Assembly (NCBI GenBank): GCA_013823505.1
Contig: PNMH01000148.1
Span: forward strand, 1-6,294
Reading direction: 5' to 3'
Source: Polaromonas sp.
GTDB taxonomy: Bacteria > Pseudomonadota > Gammaproteobacteria > Burkholderiales > Burkholderiaceae
Length of the DNA stretch: 6,294 bases
The notes below the pieces were generated by a model. It did no database searches. It was not told where the DNA came from and worked only from the letters and a program-made list of their open reading frames with translations. Positions within the stretch are counted from its first letter, which is position 1. Every line of letters begins with the position of its first letter. Shown here one piece after another: positions 1 through 6,294 of this stretch. A program made the translations under genes and the position numbers.

Positions 1-111
1 GGTCGGTCGCTCGGGGAAGCTGCGGTGAGTAGGCTGGTAAAGGGACAGACAGGGGGCCTCGCGTTGGGCCAGCAGCTGATTGAGGGTTTTACTATCGAGC
101 AGTTTGTTCAT
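1..111 (-). CDS. N-terminus of a baeRF3-like (archaeo-eukaryotic release-factor-like) protein, partial
   Basis: Only the first 37 codons lie in the window and the gene runs off the left edge. The visible protein starts MNKLLDSKTLNQLLAQ and continues with a segment around CLSLYQPTHR (residues 21-30). The S-x-Y-x-PTHR pattern near the N-terminus is, as I remember it, typical of the bacterial baeRF family 3, relatives of eRF1/Pelota whose bacterial function is mostly unknown and possibly ribosome-linked. The ATG is preceded by an AACGAGG-type Shine-Dalgarno, with six bases between GAGG and the start, which supports this start. The gene points the same way as the LysR gene but lies 190 bases downstream of it, so it probably has its own promoter. 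The reading frame and start are fairly sure; the family rests on one short motif. Confidence 0.55.
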   Translation of the reverse strand, partial: MNKLLDSKTLNQLLAQREAPCLSLYQPTHRSFPERPT

Positions 112-301
112 GCACGGCCTCGTTCGTTCGGGTGGTAGGGTCCTCGCGGGGTATACCGATGATCGGTGCTTGGCAGCGACTGCGATCAATGGTCAAAGGC
201 GGTTACTGAATACGACGTGGTCGCAGTACGCGGGTTCCTGCTCTGACCGGCAGTCGGACGCGCGGGCGGTAAGACATTGTTTCAGCGCGCCATGGAGTTG
301 C
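112..301. other. Intergenic region between the LysR gene and the baeRF3-like gene
   Basis: These 190 bases hold no convincing gene; open frames crossing them are shadows. The promoter of the leftward baeRF3-like gene should be here, but I see no good -35/-10 pair on the minus strand. Two symmetrical elements are visible. One is ACTGCGATCA (179-188) facing TGGTCGCAGT (218-227), ten-base arms with one mismatch. The other is a short dyad, CCGAT-C-ATCGG on the minus strand, around 166-176. Neither is followed by a T-run, so I do not call a terminator for the LysR gene. Confidence 0.4.
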
Positions 302-1195
302 TCAGGACCGGCGGTATTCCGGGCGTCTGGCCAGTCCCTCTTTCAGCGCCTGGATCAGCAGGCGCACCTTTGGCAGCGGATAGCGGCGTTGCGGGTAGAC
401 GGCCCAGACAGCGGTATTGGGCGGTCGATTGGCCTCGAGCAGCGACACCAGCTCCCCACGGCGCAGAGGTTCCTGAACGTAGTAATCCGGCAGCTGACAG
501 AGGCCGAAGCCGCGCAGGGCGGCATCCAGTACCGCCTGGCCGCTGTTGCAGCGCCAGTTGCCACTAGGCTTGAACGGCTGCTCGCGACCATCGACCTGCA
601 GTAACCAGGTATCGCTCGTGCCTACCAGGCAGTTGTGCCGTGCCAGTTCCGAAAGGGTGTGCGGGCGCCCGTAGCGTTCAAGATAGGCCGGTGCAGCGCA
701 CAGATACATGGCCCGTGGCGCGATGCGTGTCGCCACCAGTCGTGATTCGTTGAGCCGGCCCAGGCGGATGGCCAGGTCGTAGCCTTCCTGCACCAGATCC
801 AGGGTACGGTTGGACAACTCGATCTCCACCCGTAGCTGCGGATGCTGCGCCATGAACTCGTTGAGCAGCGGCACGATGAAGCGCTCGCCGTAAGCCACGG
901 CGGCGGTCATGCGCAGCAGCCCGGCAGGTGCTGCGTGCAAATCGCTGATGACGTGAAAGGCGTCGTCGCGCTCTTCGATCAGGCGCTGGCAGCGAGCGAG
1001 GAATGTATGGCCAGCTTCAGTCAGCGAGACGCGGCGCGTGGTGCGATAGAACAGCCGGGCCTGTAGCCGCTCTTCGAGCCGTGCCACCTGGCGGCTGACA
1101 TGAGAGGAAGACACGCGCAGGTGTTCGGCGGCGCGCATGAAGCTGCCGCATTCAGCGACGGCGACGAATTCGTCGAGACCTTCCCAGCGGTTCAT
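302..1195 (-). CDS. gfnR: LysR-type transcriptional regulator, probable regulator of formaldehyde detoxification
   Basis: This 297-residue protein has the usual LysR-family length and two-part layout. Residues 7-65 form the winged helix-turn-helix: FVAVAECGSFMRAAEHL, then VSSSHVSRQVARLEERL, then LFYRTTRRVSLTEAG. The linker helix follows, and from about residue 90 the periplasmic-binding-protein-like effector domain begins (LLRMTAAVAYGERFIVPLL, later YDLAIRLGRL). The ATG has a GGAG (1201-1204) five bases upstream, which sets the start. It is divergent from adhC across 124 bases, the classic position for a LysR regulator of the neighbouring operon. In P. aeruginosa I recall that the divergent LysR protein PA3630 (GfnR) activates the PA3629-PA3628 homologues in response to formaldehyde; the symbol is transferred from that arrangement. 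The inducer, and whether the protein represses its own gene, are inferred from the family. No truncation or frameshift is visible. Confidence 0.85.
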   Translation of the reverse strand: MNRWEGLDEFVAVAECGSFMRAAEHLRVSSSHVSRQVARLEERLQARLFYRTTRRVSLTEAGHTFLARCQRLIEERDDAFHVISDLHAAPAGLLRMTAAVAYGERFIVPLLNEFMAQHPQLRVEIELSNRTLDLVQEGYDLAIRLGRLNESRLVATRIAPRAMYLCAAPAYLERYGRPHTLSELARHNCLVGTSDTWLLQVDGREQPFKPSGNWRCNSGQAVLDAALRGFGLCQLPDYYVQEPLRRGELVSLLEANRPPNTAVWAVYPQRRYPLPKVRLLIQALKEGLARRPEYRRS

Positions 1196-1240
1196 GCCGG
1201 CTCCAGAGAGTGAAAGACTCGATTGTCCCTGTATGGCAAC

Positions 1241-1261
1241 AATGTTTCCACGTTTGAATCA

Positions 1262-1263
<2 letters not shown>
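1241..1263. promoter_or_regulatory. Probable LysR-family operator (T-N11-A dyad)
   Basis: AATGTTTC (1241-1248) and GAATCATT (1256-1263) form an inverted repeat with seven of eight positions matching, separated by seven bases. The core TTC-N7-GAA (1246-1258) fits the T-N11-A box expected for LysR-type regulators. It is the best dyad between the two divergent start codons and it overlaps the candidate adhC -35 region. Binding by the neighbouring LysR protein is inferred. Confidence 0.6.
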
Positions 1264-2435
<1,172 letters not shown>

Positions 2436-2445
2436 TCCGCAGGGC

Positions 2446-2474
2446 GGATAACGCCGTCGCCAGACGGCTTATCC
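2446..2474. repeat. Intergenic hairpin repeat, module A
   Basis: GGATAA, one bulged C, GCCGTC, loop GCCA, then GACGGC and TTATCC make a perfect 12-pair stem with a single bulge, starting 10 bases after the adhC stop. No T-run follows, so it does not look like an intrinsic terminator. The GGATAA/TTATCC ends resemble the small REP-like elements scattered between genes in many Pseudomonas genomes. As RNA it could protect adhC mRNA from 3' decay. Confidence 0.65.
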
Positions 2475-2483
2475 ACCTCGGTC

Positions 2484-2511
2484 GGTGGAAAACGCTTCGC
2501 GGTTTTCCACC
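2484..2511. repeat. Intergenic hairpin repeat, module B (copy 1)
   Basis: GGTGGAAAAC (2484-2493) faces GTTTTCCACC (2502-2511). Including the inner GC-TTC-GC, it folds as a 12-pair stem with one bulged G and a TTC loop. CCACCCTACG at its right edge is a familiar pseudomonad repeat ending. A diverged copy lies downstream of fghA at 3402-3427. The right side ends only six bases before the fghA Shine-Dalgarno GAGG (2518-2521), so the folded RNA could influence fghA translation. Confidence 0.7.
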
Positions 2512-2528
2512 CTACGTGAGGCATATCC

Positions 2529-3374
2529 ATGACTCTTGAGAATATTTCCTGCAACAAGAGCTTCGGCGGCTGGCACAAACGCTACCGCCATCGCTCCAGC
2601 AGCCTGAACTGCGACATGGTGTTTGCCGTGTACCTGCCGCCTCAGGCAGAGCAGGGCGAGAAACTGCCGGTGCTCTATTGGCTCTCGGGGCTGACCTGCA
2701 CCGACGAGAACTTCATGCAGAAGGCCGCTGCGCAGCGGCTGGCCGCGGAGCTGGGCCTGATCATCGTCGCGCCGGACACCAGCCCGCGGGGTGCGGATGT
2801 ACCAGACGACCCGGACGGCGCCTGGGATTTCGGCCTGGGTGCAGGCTTCTACCTCAACGCCACCGAGCAACCCTGGGCGCAGCACTACCGCATGTACGAC
2901 TATGTGGTTGTTGAGCTGCCAGCGCTGATCGAGGCGAATTTCCCGGTCTCCGACAAGCGCGGTATCAGCGGGCATTCCATGGGCGGACATGGTGCGCTGG
3001 TGTGCGCACTGAAAAATCCGGGGCGCTATCGCTCGGTTTCAGCTTTTTCGCCCATCACCAACCCCGCCAGCTGTCCCTGGGGCGAGAAGGCTTTTTCCCG
3101 TTATCTGGGTGAAGACCGCTCACGCTGGCGGGAATGGGATGCTTGTGCGCTGTTGGCCGAAGCGGGAGAGAAGTTGCCGATCCTGGTCGACCAGGGTGAT
3201 CGCGATGACTTCATGGAAAACCAGCTCAAACCCGAGGCGCTGGAGGCTGCGGCCAAGGCGGCCAATCACCCGCTGACGCTGCGTATCCAGCCGGGTTACG
3301 ACCACAGCTACTACTTCATCGCCAGCTTCATCGACGACCACCTGCGGCACCATGCCCAGGCGTTGCAGGGCTGA
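2529..3374 (+). CDS. fghA: S-formylglutathione hydrolase
   Basis: This cytosolic serine esterase of the alpha/beta-hydrolase fold (esterase D family) cleaves S-formylglutathione to formate and glutathione, completing the route started by AdhC. The length of 281 residues is normal. The nucleophile elbow is GHSMGG with S150. The acidic triad residue lies in DQGDRDDF, most likely D226, and the histidine is H259 in GYDHSYYF. The oxyanion-side segment [12 protein letters not shown] (51-62) carries the conserved family cysteine C57. The ATG is preceded by GAGG (2518-2521) with a seven-base gap, and the protein aligns with the family from its first residues. It is probably cotranscribed with adhC, although 93 bases with two hairpins separate them. 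The gene is also known as frmB, yeiG or estD-like. No defect is visible. Confidence 0.96.
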   Translation: MTLENISCNKSFGGWHKRYRHRSSSLNCDMVFAVYLPPQAEQGEKLPVLYWLSGLTCTDENFMQKAAAQRLAAELGLIIVAPDTSPRGADVPDDPDGAWDFGLGAGFYLNATEQPWAQHYRMYDYVVVELPALIEANFPVSDKRGISGHSMGGHGALVCALKNPGRYRSVSAFSPITNPASCPWGEKAFSRYLGEDRSRWREWDACALLAEAGEKLPILVDQGDRDDFMENQLKPEALEAAAKAANHPLTLRIQPGYDHSYYFIASFIDDHLRHHAQALQG

Positions 3375-3401
3375 GGCCTGGTTCAGGTGGTTGGTCGACG
3401 C

Positions 3402-3427
3402 GTGGAAGATGCTTCGCAGTCATCCAC
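3402..3427. repeat. Intergenic hairpin repeat, module B (diverged copy 2)
   Basis: From 3402 this sequence matches module B copy 1 at 23 of 28 positions. It still folds: GTGGA pairs with TCCAC, there is an A-A mismatch, then GA/TC pairs, the same bulged G, T-A, GC/GC and the TTC loop. Two stem positions changed on both sides (A-T to G-C and C-G to T-A), so pairing has been kept while the sequence drifted. It lies 27 bases after the fghA stop. Confidence 0.6.
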
Positions 3428-3465
3428 CCGCTCTGTTCACGCAGCCTGCAGATCGAAAGATGTAG

Positions 3466-3493
3466 GTCGGGTTAGCTGAAGGCGTAACCCGAC
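3466..3493. repeat. GTCGGGTTA hairpin between convergent genes
   Basis: GTCGGGTTA (3466-3474) and TAACCCGAC (3485-3493) form a perfect nine-pair stem with a ten-base loop. It lies between the convergent ends of fghA and the deaminase, eight bases past the deaminase stop. This GTAGGTCGGGTTA type is another common pseudomonad intergenic repeat. It could act as a two-way transcription barrier, but neither side has a U-tract, so I call a repeat rather than a terminator. Confidence 0.6.
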
Positions 3494-3501
3494 TGCCGTC
3501 C

Positions 3502-4848
3502 TCAGCCGCCAGCCAGATGGCTAGCGGCCTGGCGGTGGTCGGCGATCAAACCGGCCAGATCCAGCCCTTCGATCTGGCCGTCAATCACCTTCCAGCGACC
3601 GCCAATCATTACCCGGTCGGCCCTGTCGGCAGCGCACAACAACAGTGCGGCAATGGGGTCGTGACTGCCGGAAAAGCGCAGCTCGTCAAGCTTGAACAGA
3701 GCCAGATCAGCCTGCTTGCCCGGCGCGATCTCGCCGATGTCGGAACGTCCCAGTAGCTTTGCCGAGCCACGGGTTGCCCAGCCAAGGACCTTCTCGGGCG
3801 TGATCTTTCCGGCGCCGTAGCGCAGGCGCTGGATGAACAACGCCTGACGGGCTTCCAGCAGCATGTTCGAGGTGTCATTGGACGCTGAGCCATCGACGCC
3901 CAGCCCGATGGTTGCACCCTCGTCTTCGAGTTGCAGTGTTCGACAGATTCCTGAAGCCAGACGCATGTTCGAGCTGGGACAGTGGCAGATGCCGACACCC
4001 GCTGCACCGAGGCGGTCGATTTCGATCTGGTTGAAATGGATGCCGTGGGCCAGCCAGGTCTGCGGGCCGAGCCAGCCGACACTTTTCAGGTAATCGACGC
4101 TGCGCATGCTGAAACGGCGGATGCAGGCCTGCTGTTCGTCTGGCGTTTCGCCCAGGTGGGTATGCAGGCGCAGGCCGTGGGTTTGCGCCAGTTCGGCGCT
4201 GGCGCACATCAGTTCGCGGGTCACCGCAAAGGGTGAAGAGGGTGCCAGGGCAATCTGGATCTGCGCGCCATCGTCGCGCTCATGGTACTGCTCGGCCAGG
4301 CGCTGGCTGTCGGCCAGAATCACCTCGGCGCTCTGCACGCAGGCGCTGTTGTGCGACCCGGCGACGTTTATCGAGCCACGGCACAGGGTGGCGCGCATGC
4401 CCAGTTCGCGCACGGCCTCGACCTCGATGTCGATGGCCTGCTCCAGCCCTTCGGGAAACAGATAATGATGGTCCGCAGTCGTGGTGCAACCCGAGAGCAG
4501 CAGCTCGGCCAGCGCCACCTTGCTGGCCAGGGCGAGCTGCGCGGGTGTCAGCCTTGACCAGACGGGATACAGCGCCGGCAGCCAGTCGAGCACCGGGGCG
4601 TTGACCGCAGGCCCCCAGGCGCGGGTCAGTGTCTGGTGGAAGTGATGGTGCGCATTGACCAGCCCTGGCAGGACCACATGTTCGCGGGCATCGAAGGTTT
4701 CATCGACCGGGCGAGCCGGTGTCTGCCCTGCGGCCAGCAGCTCGACGATGACGCCGTTTTCGATCACCAGTCCGCCGGGCGCCTGATGATCGTTGGCCGT
4801 AAAAAGCGCGAGGGGGTTGCTGATCCAGAGCCGATTCCTTTCTGCCAT
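3502..4848 (-). CDS. Amidohydrolase, probable 8-oxoguanine deaminase
   Basis: This 448-residue protein belongs to the zinc amidohydrolases that deaminate heterocycles (TrzN/AtzB/cytosine deaminase type). It most resembles, from memory, the P. aeruginosa PA0142 8-oxoguanine deaminase, which converts 8-oxoguanine to urate and ammonia in the cytosol. The N-terminal beta sandwich runs to about residue 58 and the barrel follows. Expected metal and catalytic residues are H67 and H69 (NAHHHFHQ), H231 with E234 (LHTHLGE), H268 (AHGIHF) and D319 (GLGVDGSASND). HCPSSNMRL (289-297) is another family block. AGGAGG lies five bases before the ATG and overlaps the stop of livF, so the two genes are almost certainly cotranscribed and probably translationally coupled. 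Substrate assignment within this superfamily is risky: isoxanthopterin, hydroxyatrazine-like or guanine deaminase activity are alternatives. The gene looks intact. Confidence 0.82.
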   Translation of the reverse strand: MAERNRLWISNPLALFTANDHQAPGGLVIENGVIVELLAAGQTPARPVDETFDAREHVVLPGLVNAHHHFHQTLTRAWGPAVNAPVLDWLPALYPVWSRLTPAQLALASKVALAELLLSGCTTTADHHYLFPEGLEQAIDIEVEAVRELGMRATLCRGSINVAGSHNSACVQSAEVILADSQRLAEQYHERDDGAQIQIALAPSSPFAVTRELMCASAELAQTHGLRLHTHLGETPDEQQACIRRFSMRSVDYLKSVGWLGPQTWLAHGIHFNQIEIDRLGAAGVGICHCPSSNMRLASGICRTLQLEDEGATIGLGVDGSASNDTSNMLLEARQALFIQRLRYGAGKITPEKVLGWATRGSAKLLGRSDIGEIAPGKQADLALFKLDELRFSGSHDPIAALLLCAADRADRVMIGGRWKVIDGQIEGLDLAGLIADHRQAASHLAGG

Positions 4849-4853
4849 GCGTG

Positions 4854-4860
4854 CCTCCTA
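4854..4860 (-). promoter_or_regulatory. Shine-Dalgarno of the deaminase overlapping the livF stop
   Basis: On the minus strand TAGGAGG contains both the livF stop codon TAG (4860-4858) and the AGGAGG site (4859-4854) of the deaminase, whose ATG follows five bases later. A ribosome ending livF stands directly on the next initiation site, which points to translational coupling. Confidence 0.85.
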
Positions 4861-5559
4861 ACCGCCCAGGTAGGCGTCGCGAACCCTGGGGTTGACCAGC
4901 AGTTCTTCGCCGCTGCCCTGCATGACGATGTGGCCGTTCTCCAGTACATAGCCGCGATCAGCCAGCTTGAGCGCCTGATTGGCGTTCTGCTCGACCAGAA
5001 AGATAGTCACGCCATCTGCGCGCAACTGCTCGATGATCTCGAAGATCTGCTGGATGATGATCGGCGCAAGCCCCAGCGAAGGCTCGTCAAGCAGCAGCAA
5101 ACGGGGCTTGCTCATCAGGGCGCGGGCGATGGCCAGCATCTGCTGTTCGCCACCGGACATGGTGCCGCCGCGCTGCTGATAGCGCTCCTTCAGGCGCGGG
5201 AACAGCAACATGACCTTGTCCAGCTGTTCCTGGAAGTCTGCTTTGTCGGTAAAGAAGCCACCCATCGCGAGGTTTTCCTCCACGGTCAGGCGGGCAAAGA
5301 TGCGACGTCCTTCGGGCACCACGGCGATGTCCTTGCGCATGATGTCGCAGGTCTGTTTTCCCACCAGCTCATCCCCCTCGAAGCGGATGCTGCCTTCGGA
5401 GGCTTGTGGCGAGCCGCAGAGGGTCATCAGCAGGGTGGATTTGCCGGCGCCATTGGCTCCGATCAGGGTGACGATTTCGCCTTTGCGGACCTCGACGTTG
5501 ACCTGATGCAGTGCCTGGATCTTGCCGTAGCAGGTCGAGACGTTTTCAAAATACAGCAT
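4858..5559 (-). CDS. livF: Branched-chain amino acid-type ABC transporter ATP-binding protein LivF/BraG
   Basis: This 233-residue ATPase of the HAAT (Liv/Bra) uptake family powers import through the LivH/LivM membrane pair together with LivG, on the cytoplasmic face. Walker A is GANGAGKST (34-42), the signature is MSGGEQQ (134-140) and Walker B with its glutamate is LLLLDEP (154-160). VEQN (189-192), with Q in place of the usual switch histidine, is typical of LivF. VPEGRRIF and the DAYLGG C-terminus are also LivF features. The chosen ATG begins MLYFENVSTCYGK, matching the family start. The open frame extends upstream to 5955, but that part is not LivF-like and lies in mobile-element sequence. 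There is no good Shine-Dalgarno, only TAAGC directly before the ATG. No livG, livH, livM or binding-protein gene is upstream; an IS91-like end abuts the start codon instead. The true substrate is uncertain, and coupling to a purine-type deaminase leaves a purine-related ligand possible. Confidence 0.92.
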   Translation of the reverse strand: MLYFENVSTCYGKIQALHQVNVEVRKGEIVTLIGANGAGKSTLLMTLCGSPQASEGSIRFEGDELVGKQTCDIMRKDIAVVPEGRRIFARLTVEENLAMGGFFTDKADFQEQLDKVMLLFPRLKERYQQRGGTMSGGEQQMLAIARALMSKPRLLLLDEPSLGLAPIIIQQIFEIIEQLRADGVTIFLVEQNANQALKLADRGYVLENGHIVMQGSGEELLVNPRVRDAYLGG

Positions 5560-5564
5560 GCTTA

Positions 5565-5585
5565 GGGGATAGGAAATCCAACCGC
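5565..5585 (-). other. Probable oriIS terminus of the IS91/ISCR-like element
   Basis: Read on the minus strand, this 21-base stretch is GCGGTTGGA followed by TTTCCTATCCCC. It agrees at 17 of 21 positions with the ISCR origin-end sequence as I remember it (GCGTTTGAAC then TTCCTATACCC). It sits where oriIS should be, about 180 bases downstream of the transposase stop in the transposase's own direction. The base after it begins TAAG, three of four matching the CAAG target reported for IS91. The consensus is recalled, not searched. Confidence 0.6.
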
Positions 5586-5761
5586 ATGAGCGCAAGTATG
5601 GCACACGTTTGGGGCGTCTCAGGCATGCACACAGGGGGCTGCTGGGTTGATTTCTCAAAGCCAGTTGCCCGAGATTTTTCGGTATGACCCGTTTTTGGCG
5701 GTGACAGGCGCAGCGCTGCCTCGCAACGTTGGCAAAACCACTGTTAACCGCTGTTGCCACC
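5586..5761. other. Noncoding 3' region of the IS91-like element
   Basis: This stretch between the transposase stop and the origin-like end contains no supported gene. It has small palindromes such as GCAGCGCTGC (5709-5718) and, next to the terminus on the minus strand, CGC-TCAT-GCG. I see no strong promoter directed at livF; CATACT followed by TTGCGC near 5591-5603 on the minus strand gives only weak box matches. Remnants of a livG C-terminus were looked for in the minus-strand frames and not seen. Confidence 0.45.
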
Positions 5762-6294
5762 CTACCAACTGACGCGCTGATCGACCTCGAAGTCCGGGGC
5801 CGGCTGGGTCGCTTCATCCCAGTCTGGGGCTGGCTCCACGCCCTCTGCGGCTTGCGCGTCGCACTCGTCCCACAGTGGCGGCCCGCGTGCCGGGGTGATG
5901 TGCGGCGGCTCCGTCTCCACCCCGATGTGCTCCAGTATTTGGCGGATATCGGCACTGTGTGTGATGAAGGCGATGATGTGCATTTGCCCGCCGCAGATGG
6001 GGCACAGCAGCGGGAACACCTCGTAGATACGGGCCATCAGCACCGCCCACAAATAGTGCGCCGGGCGCTTGGGTGGCACCGGCTGGGCGGGCTCGGTCTG
6101 GGTTGGCAGTGGGCTTCTTACCCCAAGTGCGCCCTCGCCTGCAGCCGTGCTGGCTGGCTCGGCTTGCACCTGCGCCGGTTTCACCGCTGCATCACGCGCC
6201 AGCGCCGTGACGGCAGGCCTCAAGGGTGAGTTCGGTGCCAGCACGCCAAAGTAGCGGTGGCGGTGCGTGCGCGGCGGGGGCACCAGCTTGGCCC
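5762..6294 (-). CDS. IS91-family transposase, C-terminal part (partial)
   Basis: The frame is open from the right window edge to a TAG at 5762-5764, giving about 177 residues of the C-terminal region. Family blocks I recognise, in order, are PPPRTHRHRYFGVLAPNSPLR, a proline- and alanine-rich linker, YLWAVLMARIYEVFPLLCP with the zinc-finger-like CPICGGQM, IIAFITHSADIRQILEHIG, and ITPARGPPLW. These are typical of the Y2 (IS91/IS801/ISCR-like) transposases. The HUH motif and the catalytic tyrosines lie N-terminal of this part and outside the window, so activity cannot be judged. No frameshift or premature stop is visible in the seen portion. It is transcribed towards livF. Confidence 0.85.
   Translation of the reverse strand, partial: AKLVPPPRTHRHRYFGVLAPNSPLRPAVTALARDAAVKPAQVQAEPASTAAGEGALGVRSPLPTQTEPAQPVPPKRPAHYLWAVLMARIYEVFPLLCPICGGQMHIIAFITHSADIRQILEHIGVETEPPHITPARGPPLWDECDAQAAEGVEPAPDWDEATQPAPDFEVDQRVSW

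Larger units (their letters stand above)
5565..6294 (-). mobile_element. IS91/ISCR-family rolling-circle insertion sequence, 3' (ori) portion
   Basis: The element comprises the transposase C-terminal half, about 180 bases of 3' noncoding sequence and the origin-like terminus at 5565-5585. Its other (terIS) end lies beyond the right edge. IS91-type elements move by rolling-circle replication using a two-tyrosine HUH transposase, make no target duplication and have no long terminal inverted repeats. The absence of both at this boundary therefore does not argue against it. One-ended replication past terIS can carry neighbouring DNA along. Whether the copy is complete cannot be judged here. Confidence 0.7.

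Noticed and set aside
80..604. 174-codon plus-strand open frame
   Set aside because: It runs antisense across the start of one gene and the end of the LysR gene, with no recognisable protein features.
3466..3493. Intrinsic terminator between fghA and the deaminase
   Set aside because: The stem is good, but no T-run follows in either direction, so it was recorded as a repeat hairpin only.
5555..5562. Palindrome AGCATGCT around the livF start codon
   Set aside because: An eight-base palindrome formed mostly by the ATG context is expected by chance and has no partner or repeat nearby.
4636..5565. 309-codon plus-strand open frame opposite livF and the deaminase
   Set aside because: It is the antisense shadow of two well-supported genes in GC-rich DNA, and its translation shows no recognisable domain.
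5560..5955. 132-codon upstream extension of the livF frame
   Set aside because: The extra residues are low-complexity and unlike LivF, and they overlap the transposase gene and the origin-like end. LivF homology begins exactly at the ATG at 5559.
5729..6229. 166-codon plus-strand open frame
   Set aside because: It is antisense to the transposase C-terminal region, which has clear family motifs.

Overview
The window looks like chromosomal DNA of a Pseudomonas-type gammaproteobacterium. It is GC-rich, and three things point that way. A LysR regulator is divergent from an adhC-fghA pair, the arrangement I recall from P. aeruginosa PA3630-PA3629-PA3628. The LivF protein is very like pseudomonad BraG. 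The intergenic hairpins belong to a GTGGA-rich type common in the P. mendocina/oleovorans group. The species cannot be fixed from the sequence.

Layout: (1) 1-111, minus strand: the first 37 codons of a gene resembling the baeRF3 family. (2) 302-1195, minus: a LysR-type regulator, probably gfnR. (3) 1196-1319: the divergent control region, with a clear T-N11-A dyad. (4) 1320-2435 and 2529-3374, plus: adhC (glutathione-dependent formaldehyde dehydrogenase) and fghA (S-formylglutathione hydrolase). Two hairpin repeats lie between them. (5) 3375-3501: a convergent intergenic region with a diverged copy of one repeat and a GTCGGGTTA hairpin. (6) 3502-4848, minus: an amidohydrolase, best read as 8-oxoguanine deaminase. 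(7) 4858-5559, minus: livF/braG, an ABC transporter ATPase whose stop codon overlaps the deaminase Shine-Dalgarno. (8) 5565-6294, minus: the ori end and 3' part of an IS91/ISCR-like rolling-circle element, cut by the window edge.

The adhC-fghA pair is a complete formaldehyde detoxification route. Formaldehyde and glutathione form S-hydroxymethylglutathione spontaneously, AdhC oxidises it to S-formylglutathione, and FghA hydrolyses that to formate and glutathione. The LysR protein probably controls the pair through the dyad at 1241-1263.

The most interesting place is the junction at 5559-5585. A sequence resembling the IS91/ISCR origin terminus ends five bases before the livF start codon. No livG, livH or livM precedes livF in the window, and livF has no convincing Shine-Dalgarno. 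The element therefore seems to have inserted directly against livF, removing or displacing its normal upstream region. It may now be the source of transcription for livF and the coupled deaminase. I found no convincing wholly new system.
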